Source: Golubevia sp. BC0850
Lineage: Eukaryota > Basidiomycota > Exobasidiomycetes > Golubeviales > Golubeviaceae
Reading direction: 5' to 3'
Assembly (NCBI GenBank): GCA_012976225.1
Contig: JAAVVG010000026.1
Span: 5,056-69,055, forward strand
Length of the DNA: 64,000 nucleotides
Part shown: positions 47,205 through 58,757 of the stretch, in pieces
How positions within the stretch are numbered: position 1 is the stretch's first letter
How the letters are laid out: each line of letters begins with the position of its first letter
Position numbers and translations under genes: made by a program
Notes under the pieces: generated by a model
The model's database searches: none
Told to the model about the DNA's origin: nothing
Seen by the model: only the letters and a program-made list of their open reading frames with translations

Positions 47205-50200
47205 TTATTTCCAAGCTGGTCTTGATGGGGTTGAATTGGGATTGAAAGATGACGAAGTTGGTGTGAAGGTAGAGGATGATAGTCTTGGTCGTTGAATGAC
47301 GAGAGGGTGCCTGGCAGAGGGAGAAAGAAGAAGAGAAAAAGTCAGATGGAATCGGATAACACGAAGTTTGATTGCATCGGAACGACCAAAGAATTGAGTA
47401 GTCGATACTCACATCTGATCTTGGCTTGCCTCTGCGATTAGAGATGACCGAGGAGTCGAGGCCAGTAGACGATGAGGACTTGGATCGAAGGAAGAGCTGG
47501 CTCTCCTCTTGGAAGTCGCGTAGCCCTCGCTCTTTCTACCAAGAGAAGGGGTGGGAGAAGATGTTCGAGGGAAAGAAGGAGAAGAGCTGTCGTTGACACG
47601 AAGGTACCCGTTTGCAGGAGTTCCATTCCCGTCTCCATTTGCAAACTTGTCTGGAGTGAAAGGCATGGAAGGAATGGGAGGTCTTAAATGAGGATTCTTG
47701 CGGAAATTGACCGAAGAAGCTGGACTGTTGGGAGTGGACTCGACTCTCCTTCTTCGATAAGGGGTGCCAGTCTCGTTTCCATCGACCGGTCTCAAGATGG
47801 AGTGCGAGGCTTTGGTGTCTTCAGGAGAGCGGCTTAATCTATTGTTGTCCTCCGACAGACTTTGAGCACTGATCCATTTCTCTGCGGCATTAGCCGCTGC
47901 AAGAGCTTGAGGAGAGGACCCAGTCGCTTGTATTGTTGCAGCGTAGTTCCGATACAGGAACTCTTTCATTTCCATCCAGCCACCTCCAGTTCTGACCAGA
48001 CCTGTGAAAGAGAAGGATTGAGGGCAACGAGAGGGTCAGTGAGGCAATTCACCTCGCTGCAGAGTGATACAAAAGATACTCACAGCTTCGACGCATGATA
48101 CGACAGAAGACCTTACGAGGCTCTCGATCGCTCCTACCAATCCAGTAGAAGCCAGTCTCATTTTTGAAACCATCATCGGATCGAGAAGGGAGTCCTTGAG
48201 CTGGCGTGACTTGAGAAGCATGCTTGACGTCAATTGCGACAGGCAAATTGTTCACAATTCTTCCAACCGCGACGTCCAGTGCACTCTTTTTGTTGACTGG
48301 ATATTTAGGCCGAGATATGGTAGCGGAAGCCCTGCGAGACGATCCAGAGAAAGCTCTCGTACTGGAAGAAGGAGTTCGCATTGGCAAACGACTTGAGGGG
48401 GTTCTGATCTGGCTGGTCTGCGTTCTTGGAGTGCTTAAAGTTGGAGTCGCATGACCAGGAAGAGATGCCTTCTTTCGCTTGGAAGTCGGAGTCGGAAGTC
48501 TCGAGGTCATTGAGAATCCATTGGAAGGTGCGCGTCGAGGAGGAAGCATGGCGGAAGCTGACCTCTGGGACACGCGAGATCCAACTGGGGTGATTAGACT
48601 TTGAGTTCTTGACCGTGGAAGAGGAGTCATAGGGTGTTCGACAGCACGATCCAAAGCCGACGTCGATCTCTGGCTCTTTGCATCTTCCTGCTCGTAGGGA
48701 GTTTGACGTCCATCGATCGATTCCGAGACTGAAGTGCTGGAGGAAATTGTCGAGCCGGCGTCGTCGAAATCCTCTTCTGCCTCTTCACTTGCTTGACGCT
48801 GAGGAGCTCCAGGGTTGAGAAGCTTGTCGAGCTCCTCTGTCATGTCCTTCAACGACTCATCGAGTGTCTCGACCTTCGCCCTCACTCTCACGTCCCCGGA
48901 GACTGGCATCGCAGCCGTTCTGGCGTCCTCGATGATCGTGCCGAGCTCGGCGAGCTCAGCCTTGAGGGAAGACCGAACAAATTCCGTGAGCACTACAGGC
49001 CTCAGAGAAGAGCTGCGCATGGAGTTCCGGGAGGAGACTCTATCTCTGGGCGATGGAGCCCGTTGGGATGGATCCGATCCCGAGGCTGAGAGAAATGAAG
49101 AATTGAAGGGTAGAGGCGAGCTTCTGGAAGCGGGCGAAAGACCAGATGCTTCATCATAAGATTCGACAAATCTGGAGATGCCGTCATTACCAAGAGCAGC
49201 CATGGTGTTGAAGGCTGCCAGCAAACCATATCGTCTGACCTTTGGACCACGAGCTTTGAAATTCTCAGCCAATCTCTTGCCGTCGGGTTGAGGCAGCTCA
49301 ATCCCGTCTTGATTCAGTAAGGCTTGGCACTTTGAGCTAAAGACGGTCCAATCCTTCTGAACGACCGCGGCGCTAGAAGCGTTAGGAAGGTCGAGGAATT
49401 GACGCTGCTGATCTCTTCCGTCTTCGACAGTCTGGCGTTCCACTTCGTCGTTGCTGACATCGGCGATGAGCTTGCTTATTAGGATGCGAAGAGAGGTTGC
49501 TGAGGTCGATGCTGTAATCGATGGAATCGAAGAGCTTGCCGGGATTGAAGGACCGGGACCGAAAACGTCTGAATCCTGAGATTTGCGAGAGGCTGAAGAC
49601 TTTTGGAGATTGTTGACAGATGGCGAGGAAGTGATGTCAACCTGAGAGGTAAATCGCTTGCTAGAGGCGCTTAGAGGGAAGAGAGTGACTGCTCCAGTTC
49701 TCTTCAGGTCGACGCTCAAATTGAAGGATTCGTCTCCATCTGCCGTTTCGGTAAGATTTTGAGATTTTGATTTTGATTTCGTGACTTGTGGCTTCTTCTC
49801 TATCTCCAGCTTCTTCATTTCTCTTGCGACTCTTGCTGTCTCCTGATCTTTCGCTTCTTGAGCGAACCTAGCTGCTTCTCGGTCCTTCTCTTCTTGAAGG
49901 TGCCTCGCTGACTCTTTCTCTTCTTCGTCCTTAGCCGTTCGAGCCTTCTCCCTCTCCGACTCGGCCCTTTCGAGGCGCTCCTTCTCCTCCCGCGCCTCTT
50001 TCTCCTTGGCCAAGCGATCTGTCTCGTCGCTCTGCTCCTTCGCCCTTCGTCTTCTCTCCTCTTCTGCTCGACGGTTCTGGTTCATCTGCAGAAGATCGTC
50101 GCCCAGTTCCAGCAGCGCGCTCCTCCATTCTTTGACGTCCAACTTGACTTTCTCATCGACAGAGGATACTCGAGAGGATTCGGGAGCAGCTCCAGTGAAA

Positions 50201-53200
50201 GAGCAGTTGGCCGCTTCGCTCGAGAAGACTTGAATGGAAGCTTTAAGCTCGTCGATTTCCCCGTTGTAACTCGAGGACTGTGACGAACTTGGACTCTGAG
50301 AGCCGTTGGAGACGGTTGCCAAAATCTTGTTTTTCAAAAGCTCTCCTTGAGTTGAAATTTGCTGGAATTTGAATTCTAACGAGTCGACCTCTGCTCTCTG
50401 CTGATCGAATCTAGAATACCAGGCTACCAGCGCTTCTGCGGCTTCAAAACCTCGTCTGGTTTGAGCGTTTTGAGAGTCCAAATGCTTTGAGACAGATCCT
50501 AACTTCAGAGGGTCTACTGAGAGACGTGCCCAAGCCGATTCGTGTTGGACCATTCGAGACGACAAGTCCATCAATCGAACCGTGGCTTCGGAGGGAATAG
50601 GAGTCTCGCTCGGTACCTTCGATGCTTCAGACTGACAGCCGGCTTCTACTTCCAAGGAAAGCTGGGTAATCTGAGCTCTGGTCTCAGCTAGATTGGTGGC
50701 GTACCTCTTGAACTGATTCCTTGATTCCATTTCCTGATTCGCCACAGAGGTCGAGCTTTCCAGAGTTTCCAACATTGACGAGAGAGAGCTACACCACTGA
50801 TCGACTTGAGATTGAACAGTCGCATCGGCTGATGAAGGGCGGGGAGAACTGGAAGAGATGGAGCTGGGAGAGGGTCCCGTTGTTGAAAGAGAGCTCTGAG
50901 CATCCTTCGTAAACGCTTCGACCAGCTCAGCGAAGTCGGCTTGGCGAGTCGTAACTCCAAGAAGGGGTTGCGACTCCTCTGATGAAGTAGGTCTACTTGT
51001 TTCGACTTTGGACAGAAGCTCTTCTTCTGCTTCTTGAATTGCCTTGATCCTGGCGTCCTGGAGGTCTTGACTCAGCTTCTCTCCTTGCTTAACGACTTCC
51101 TGATACTTGATCTGGAAGAAACGAGTCATTTCTGACTGTCTTTCGACGTCAGCTTGCCATTTGATGAGAGCCTCTAGGTCCGAAACTTCTTGTTGAGCTA
51201 GATCCTTTTCCTTTGCAAGGTGCTGCTTGATGGGATCCGACTCCAAAGAGAGACCTAAAGCTGGCGAAAGATTCTCGATGTCGGTGCTGCAGACGTGCAG
51301 CCGACTGGAGATGGTTTTGAGTCGTTCCTCAGCGTCGATGGAAGAGAGAGAAGGGGTCTCGGAAGATTGCGACGCAGCCTTGCTTGTTTCGCAGGCTTTC
51401 ACTACCTCCCGAACTAGCTGCTTGTTGTCTGTCCTGACTTTGGCTAGGTCCTCGGCGAACTTCTTCGCTTTCCTCCTTCGCTGGCCCTCCACTTCATCTC
51501 CTTTCATAAGTCTTTCGATCTCTTCCTTCAAAGAAGAGAGAGCCGCGCACCACTGATTTCCATTGGTTCTAAGTTCGTCATCTGATGAGATCAACGCTGA
51601 GTGAGAATCAAGAGGTGGAGGGCCAGTGAAGACCATCCTGGAAGTTTCTTCGAGGAATTCTTCGACTTGGGATTCAAAGCTTGATTGATCTTTTTGAAGT
51701 TGAGGAGGTAGCTGTCCTAGGTTAGAAGGAGAAGTAGAGGTAGAGACCTCGACGATTGCTTTGAGAGAATCTTGATCGGAAGTTGCTTTGCCTTGATGTA
51801 GATTGGAGACTAGCTTCTCGCCGATATCCTTCAGTTGAAGATAGTTTTGCCTTAGCAGTTGACCTTTCTCAGCTTGTTCGTGAAGAGCTCTATACCAGCA
51901 TAAAAGCTTCTCCGACCTCTTGAGCTGATCCTCGAGACCTGCTTGTTGATTCTTGAGATGCTGCCTTAGAGGGAGAGCTTGAGCCAAAGCTTCTTCCACT
52001 TGTCTATTCTTCCTTGTTTCCATTTCAGCTTTTTGAGAGATCGATTGGGCTAGATGTCGTGAAAGCCGACCGAGCTGTTCCTTGACTTCATTGGGTGAAA
52101 GAGACGGCTTCGAATCAGAGCCTGAGATTGACGTAGAAGTGTTGAATCTTTGAGCATTGCAAGCCTCTTCGATCGAGGTTACCAGTAGTTGAGCTTGATC
52201 TTGCATGCTGCGATTTTGCTTGTCGATCTTCCTGCATTCCATCAAGATTACTCGTGCTGCGTTTCCTGAAGAAGTAGCTGTCTCTGCTTTCTTCATGGCT
52301 TCAGTGTACTCCGAAGCTGAGTGCTCAGCTGAACTACGGAAAGTAGGCTCCACCATTCCGAATTTAACGCACGAGAGAATAGAAATTGAAAGCTGCTGAA
52401 GTTGAGGTTGGGTTTCTGAAGCAAGTTTGGAAAGTTGCTGTTGAAGTGCTGGAATGTTTGAAAGATACCTGAGATGTGAGCTGTCTCCGAGTGATCCCAA
52501 AGAGCTTAGAGCAGGCCTAGATCCATCTTGAGTCGATGATTTACTAGGATCATCCAGGCGCCAAAGCTGTTCTGCTTTGACTCCATCTTCCACTTGACTC
52601 CCCCACCCTTTCTCTGAAAGTAAAGAAGCCGACTGACAGGCTTCTTTGGCCTTTTCTAGGTTCGACTGCAAAGCTATGACCTTCTCGAAAGCTTCCAAGC
52701 CTTTGCTGTACGTTCCAACTGCGATAGCCGCTTTCCGAGTTCTCTTCGCAGCGGAGGCTAGTTGCTCGAGGAGGGAAGATCGAGCAGTCGAGTTGTGGAC
52801 GTCTTGGTCTTCCCATTCCGAATGAGTTGGATCAGGAATAATGTTTTGCGGAGCAAATCGAAGAGCGTCTAGACTTGCTGGGCTCATAGCGAGCTCTCTC
52901 CCCCTCTGACCAGCTAGATTCTCTAATCGATCAACCAGAGCTTGGGTTCTGAGGTTGAAAGAGTCTAATTCCGTCCGAGTCGGCCGCTGAGTCTTGACCT
53001 TCTCTACTTCAGCAGCTAATCTCTTTGCATCGGAATGTAAAGTTCTGCAGAATTGATAGACTCCATCGGCTTGTTTCCATTGATGAGTTAAACCTTGAAT
53101 AAATCTGGACTTAGAGTTCATCGAGATGATTCTGTCTTCCATTTTGTCTTGCTCGTCTAACAGTTCGTCTGGAACCTTTCCCAAACTCATGACCTCATCT

Positions 53201-54321
53201 AGCTTCTCTGCTGCAGGTCTGGTAAAACTGAGGTCTAAATCTGTGATTCTTGCCATCAATCTTGAGGCCTCCAATTCTACCTTGTCTACCAGCATGAGCC
53301 TTGAAGTGGCAGATGGGGCTGACTTTGCTTGAGGATTGGGGGAAGAAGTGTCGGTTGAAGATGTTGAAGGCAGAGGAGAGGAGGGGGCTTGATTTGGAGA
53401 GGAAGGAGGGAGGTCCAAGAAAGATCTGGCTGGGGAAAGCGAGCTTGAGTCCGATTCCTGATCTGAATGAAGTCCTCTTGAATAGACAGAGACGCTCCAT
53501 CTTGCTCTCCGACTGACGAAGTTCTCTATAGCTGAGACTAGAGAGTGGTATTCTTTCCACCAGGCTATCCGCTTTGAACCCCAATCTTTTTCCGATGCTG
53601 CTAACTTCAAGCTTGCATCTCTTGTCCCTAGGAGGTGAAGAAGCTTGTCCAAAGCATTAAGAGTATCCAGAGTGAGCTCTATTAGATCAGTGTCATGAGC
53701 TGACATGTGCCCTTTAGAGGTTGCTGAGGAAGGGAGGTGAGGAGCAAGTTAATCTCCAGTCCTTCCTCATATTGCTTTCTATGCCCGGTTCAGCTTCGTT
53801 GCCAGACCTGATGACTCACCAATGCAGACCTTCCTTAGCCTATTCATGTCCTCCCCTCGGAACTCTTCCGTTTCCAGAGCAATGCCATCTCTCTCCTCCT
53901 GCCACTCCTCAAGTAGTTCTCTCGCCCCTCTCAGTTCTACCTCCAGCCGATCCAAGCTATCTTGCTTGTCTTCTAAAGTAGCAAAATCTCGGAAAGGCTC
54001 GATCTTGGGTCTTGATTCCAGCAGCTACAGAGTGAGAGGGACAAGGAGAGAGGCGATGAATGGGTGAAGCTGGTGAGAGGAAGAGTGATTCATTAGTGCC
54101 ACTCACTTTCGTCTGTTGTTCGATCAGGGCCTACGGTGGAAGATAGAAAGCCAGAAAGACGAAGGGATGTTAGTGATGAACATTATGGAGAGTGTTGATC
54201 TTGGCTATCCTTCTTTACTTACCTTCCTCTGAATGAACTTTCTGAACTCAATGACATCATTCGAACTCAGAGCTACCTGATCCGAATCTTGGCTCTTGGA
54301 TTCGACTGTCTGAGTCTCCAT
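47205..54321 (-). CDS. Giant GAR (Gas2-related) domain cytoskeletal protein
   Basis: Six exons (54321-54223, 54130-54107, 54024-53820, 53723-48084, 48001-47413 and 47310-47205) give 2,220 residues from the first safe ATG. GAR domains bind microtubules. Here the domain lies near 1910-2002 (KSALDVAVGRIVNNLPVAID, FYWIGRSDREPRKVFCR, then GGGWMEMKEFL across the intron). Most of the rest is helical and spectrin-like, with three internal repeats of about 230-255 residues. A ~95-residue run of alternating Glu and Arg/Lys (about 1320-1416) looks like a single charged helix. The C-terminal tail is Ser/Pro-rich, as is the region before GAR. The first exons were found because 53723 joins in frame to a preceding coiled-coil exon. 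The frame stays open above 54321, and the true start may lie further up. A cortical or microtubule scaffold is inferred. Confidence 0.87.
50060..51920 (-). repeat. Three internal spectrin-like repeats in the GAR protein
   Basis: Units start near 51910, 51170 and 50430 (minus strand). Each begins with a Trp-containing helix (LLCWYRALHEQA; LIKWQADVERQS; LVAWYSRFDQQR), then a Q/G-rich turn (DIGEKL; KQGEKL; TQGELL), then a signature F....(T)GP/A (EEFLEETSRMVFTGPPP; EAFTKDAQSSLSTTGPSP; QVFSSEAANCSFTGAAP) and an NQWCAALSSL-like helix. Identity is low, so the duplications are old. Confidence 0.8.
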
Positions 54322-54630
54322 CTCTTTAGAAGAAGGTTGCAAGACGTGTTGCTTTGAAGGGTGTTGGAAGCAAAGGGGGGTCGAAGCAGTCACCGCCTGC
54401 TGGCTATTGCTTGATGCTCTTTGATTGTGGATCGGGATTGAATCTCCAGTGTTCACTAATCTTCTTCTAGTTCTTGAAGCTTTTGTTTTTCATCCAGAGG
54501 GAAAGCATTTGATGAAAGGTGGGAGGGGTTGCGGTGAAGGGTTGGCGAGTTGGTCTCCCTCTTGGAGTTCGCGGAGGATTAGCTTGAGCGACTGTTTTGC
54601 CACCAGCTTCCGAACGAAACTATTACTCAT
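54322..54630 (-). other. Stop-interrupted 5' extension of the GAR gene
   Basis: Reading up from 54321 in the same frame, the sequence is open to a TGA at 54492-54490, and beyond that TGA another 46 codons run to an ATG at 54630. The upstream part (SNSFVRKLVAKQSLKLILRE) looks like an amphipathic helix. No GT-AG intron that removes the TGA could be found. Confidence 0.5.
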
Positions 54631-55730
54631 TGTGTTCGTGATATTCTTTAAGAAGATGGTCTATCACGAAGCAGCTAAAGGGATCGGGGAAAAGCACAAA
54701 AGAGACAAACCAAGCCGAGATGTGCTATACGTTTACTCTCTTCAACGAGGAATTGAAGTTCAGGCTGATAAAACCCTTCACCGTAGTGAAGGGATCGAAA
54801 GAGAAAAATCCGATGAGACTCGTTTTGTGACTGCAAGGAACAGGCTAGGACGGAAGTTGATAAAGGATGAGGCACGCTGAAGATGCAGAAGCGAGGAAAC
54901 ATAAAGAGGAAAGCAAAAAGGTAAGTGAGAGAGAGAGAGAGAGAAGTTTCGTGTCTGAGTTCCGACCGTTTTGAAGGCTTGATGATTTCGTGCTGAAAAG
55001 CCTTGATTTGAGAATAGGAGGATTGGACCGACTTGGGATGCTGGATGTTGTGGGAAGCTGATGTCGACCCGAAAGACTTGAAGGAACCCAGTCTTAGAGG
55101 AGATAGATTAAAAAAATTAGACGAAGAAGTTTGAGATTCAGCTTCAGCTTCGTCTCATATTGAGGGAGAGATTTGAGAACATGGCGAGTCCTCATTAACC
55201 CCTCGAGCTGACGACAGCCAACCCGTTCCTCTCTCTCCCCAGACATCGCTTCTCATCCCTCCGACCAGTCCAGATTTTTTCTCTTTATGGTTCATCCCTA
55301 GTAAATCCAACCCCAAGTCCATACGATTATTTCTTCAATCTCGACTTTGACCACAACTGGCGCCACGTACGACCTTTCACCTTCAGCTTCTCCTTTTCAT
55401 TACTTCTTCCAAGTCCTTCCTCTTGTTTGAATCTTTCTTTCTTGACCTTTCATCTTCCAATTCGGTAGTTTCTTTTCATTTTGACGCTGACTGGGGACCC
55501 CCTTCTTGGCAATTGCCAATTGCCACCCTCCCTGGTCTTCTGAAACCATCTGCTTTGAACTCGATTTAATTTCGGAAAAGGCACTCAGACCAATCCAACC
55601 CATCCACGTTCGTATCGTTGGAAATTGAAAACCCGCGGGTTCTATGCCGGTGGAGTAAGCCGTGAGATTTGGACTCTGTACTACAACTTCTTCCTTCTGA
55701 CGACCAAACCTCGAATCCTTCTTCAACATC
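54631..55730. promoter_or_regulatory. Divergent upstream region of GAR gene and CNNM/Mam3-like gene
   Basis: About 1.1 kb with both genes facing outwards. It contains a GA dinucleotide run at 54927-54944 and CT-rich tracts near the right gene. Open frames in it show no domain. Confidence 0.45.
54927..54944. repeat. GA microsatellite
   Basis: Nine uninterrupted GA units. Confidence 0.9.
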
Positions 55731-58476
55731 ATGGCGTCGATATCATGGTCCTTCAATAGTCGTAGCAGCTCGAATTCATCAACGATATCCTATCGAAGTC
55801 AACCATACGTCAAGTTAGCAGTAACTCTATCAATGCTCTTCACTCAAGTTTTCGCCTCAGCTCTACCCCTTTCAGATAACTTTGGTTCAAATGACTTCAG
55901 CTCTTTCAGGCATCATTCAGGAGATGGCGATGAACTACCAAGAACTACTGGAAAGTTAATCTTGGATCTATTGAACATTGCAGGTGAATTCCATCCTATA
56001 ACTTGTCTCTCCATCTCTTTCCAGCTCCTGTCCTTTTGCAACCCAAAGACCAACTCCACTCTCTAACCTTCTTATCAAACTCAGGTCTCGTGTTGGCTGG
56101 TGGACTTATGGCTGGTCTCACATTAGCTCTGATGGGATTAGATATGGTCAATTTGAAGATCTTGGAAACTTCAGGGAGTGACGTCGAAAGGATTAGGGCA
56201 GCCAAGGTTTTGAAACTCTTAGAGAAAGGTAGACATTGGGTTCTAGTGGTCTTACTTCTCGGGAATGTCATAGTGAATGAGTCTCTACCCATCTTCTTGA
56301 GTGATTTCGGTAGTGGAATCACCGCTGTCTTGAGGTGAGTTGGAAGGGTGAGGAGGTAGGCAAAGAGCAAGACCTAGGAAGCTGCTGCCTTTGAGCTCTT
56401 TCGCTTCTATTTCACAGCAAAATTTGCGACAAGGAAACCATTCTGACTCTCTTCTCGATTCCCCGCTCACAGTTCAACTGCTCTTATCGTCATCTTTGGA
56501 GAAATTGTTCCTCAATCCATCTGTGCTAGATATGGATTGGCTATTGGAGCTGCTTGCGCTCCCTTCGTCAAGTTCATGATGTATGCGATGGCTCCTGTTG
56601 CTTGGCCAACTGCTAAGCTTTTGGATTGGTGCTTGGGTCACGATGAGGGAACCACCTACAGGAAGGCTGGTGAGTTAAGACAGAAGTTGAGGTTTTGGAG
56701 AAGGAGAGAGGGGTGGAGCAGGGTCATCTGAACAAGGGTTCAGGGTGCAGTCTGAAGTACCCAATCTTTTCCAGAGAGAATAGACTTGGGTTTTTAAGGG
56801 TGTGAGATGATTTGTTCGTGCGCCAGACTCTGAGAGAGCTCGAGCTCGAGCTCTAACCTTATCCTGATTTCCCCTCCTCTGCCCCTTTTCAGAGCTCAAG
56901 ACTCTGGTCTCGCTTCACTCTCAAATCGGAACTGAGAATCTCAATGATGACGAGGTCACTATGTGAGTGGAAAGCATGAAATTGAGAGGCTCACTTTGAG
57001 CTTGCTTTCTGATGCTCGCCACCCTTTCTCCTCTCTACTCATTAGCATTCGTGCCGTCTTGGACTTAAACGAGTAAGTTACCGAATGGTAAACTTCAGAT
57101 CTGAATCAAAGGAGTTGTTTGATGGAAGTATCGACACTCACTCATCTCTCTTGCCTACTTTCCCTCTTACAGTAAAACTGTCAGAACTGTGATGACTCCA
57201 ATCGAAGACGTCTTCACCCTCCCAGCCGATCACATTTTAGATGATGACAATGTCTCAAAGGTGAGTCATTGGTCTCCTTGGCTGAGTTCTCGTGGCTAAG
57301 CTTTGGATAGCTTAATTGGCTATTTCCTTCTCCCCTTTCACTCTTCAGCTCGTTCAATCTGGATATTCCCGTGTTCCAATTCACGAGCCAGGAAAGTCAG
57401 ATGCCGTCTTGGGTATGCTTTTGTTAGTATCGACTCTTCAATTGAAAAAGTCAATGCCATGGATTCGACCTTCGGATCCTCTTCCCTGACCTTCCCTTCT
57501 TCGCCTTCGCCCCTTCTCTTCAAACAGGGTCAAAAAGCTCATCGCCTATGATCCGGAAGACGCCATGCCAGTCTCTTACTTCCAGCTCACTCCTTTACCA
57601 GAAGCCAGTCCGGATTTGACCTTACTAGACTGTCTGAATTACTTCCAACAAGGAAGAAGTCACATGCTTTTGGTCTCTACTCATCCTGGAGAGCCAGAGG
57701 GAGCTTTAGGAGTCGTGACGTTAGAGGACGTAGTAGAAGAGCTTATCGGAGAGGAAATCATTGATGAGACGGGTGAGTAAAGTGGCAAGTGAGATGCCAA
57801 ATCGATTCTCTTCTTCTCGACCTTCCTGCTCACGTTCGAATTTTCTTCTCTTGCATCTGTTTGTGTCTTCTCAGATGTCTTTGTTGACGTACACAACAAG
57901 ATCAAGGTTAGGAGGAATAGAAAGGATGGAGACAAGACCAATAACCTAGCTCCTCTTATTTCTGGAATCATTGAGAGAAGAAGGAAACTCGGTGGTCCTG
58001 GTAGAACTCCATTGAGAAGTAGCTATGGTACGATATCAGCTGCCTCAAGAAGCAACTCTATCTCAAACAATGCCTCGGCTGGAGTTGGTTTATCGACGTC
58101 TGCTCAACCAAGCGCAGTTGACAAGGTTCAAATCAAGAGACCAACTTCTCCACCTCTCTCTTCTTCTCTGGGCCAGTACTCTTCAACATCCCCTCGTAAC
58201 ACTGATGGATTCCATCCTGAAAGATCTTCCTATCACGACGATTCAAATCCCATCAATGGAAAGAGAAGTCAATCTGATGTTGAAGAACCTTTCATCGTGG
58301 AAGTCGGAAGTCAAGGGAAACACAAGGTTCAATCCAAAGACATCCCTTCTCAAATTTTAGAGAACAAAGCTGGAGAAGAAGAAGCTGCAGCCCAGGAAGA
58401 GGGAAAGAAGAAAGCTAGTTCAGGTCAAGATGGTGAAAGGCAACCTCTTCTTCAGAAAATAAATCCTTTTTCTTGA
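55731..58476 (+). CDS. CNNM/Mam3-like membrane protein (DUF21 plus CBS domains)
   Basis: Nine exons give 601 residues: 55731-55983, 56085-56334, 56473-56669, 56893-56962, 57046-57072, 57173-57260, 57349-57422, 57528-57772 and 57875-58476. The family is tied to magnesium or manganese handling; yeast Mam3 is vacuolar. A hydrophobic segment near residues 28-48 is a signal or anchor. The DUF21 membrane domain follows ([57 protein letters not shown]). Then come CBS motifs ([45 protein letters not shown]). The tail is Ser-rich and disordered. Exon 5 is only 27 bases. All nine joins keep frame and conserved text, so the many-intron structure is firm. Confidence 0.93.
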
Positions 58477-58757
58477 ATTCCAAGCTTTCCTGTTCCGCTT
58501 TCCATCATCAATTGAACAATTCACAAAATTCACTTTCTTTCGTTCTTCCAAATTTCTTCATCTTGTTCGCCCTCTCTCTCTCCTTTGTTCGTAATCCTTT
58601 GTCCTTCGTTCATTCTTTTTCTTTCAAAGGCACTCGGTTGCTCAAAATGTCACTTGTCGATACTTGAACCTCATGGAATCTCCAAATCTCAAAATTCACC
58701 CGGAGTTTTGCCTCGAATTATTCCAAGATTCAAGTAGAGACATCGATTCGATGCAAT
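58477..58757. other. Convergent 3' flanks
   Basis: Short T-rich gap between two stops. No gene. Confidence 0.5.
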
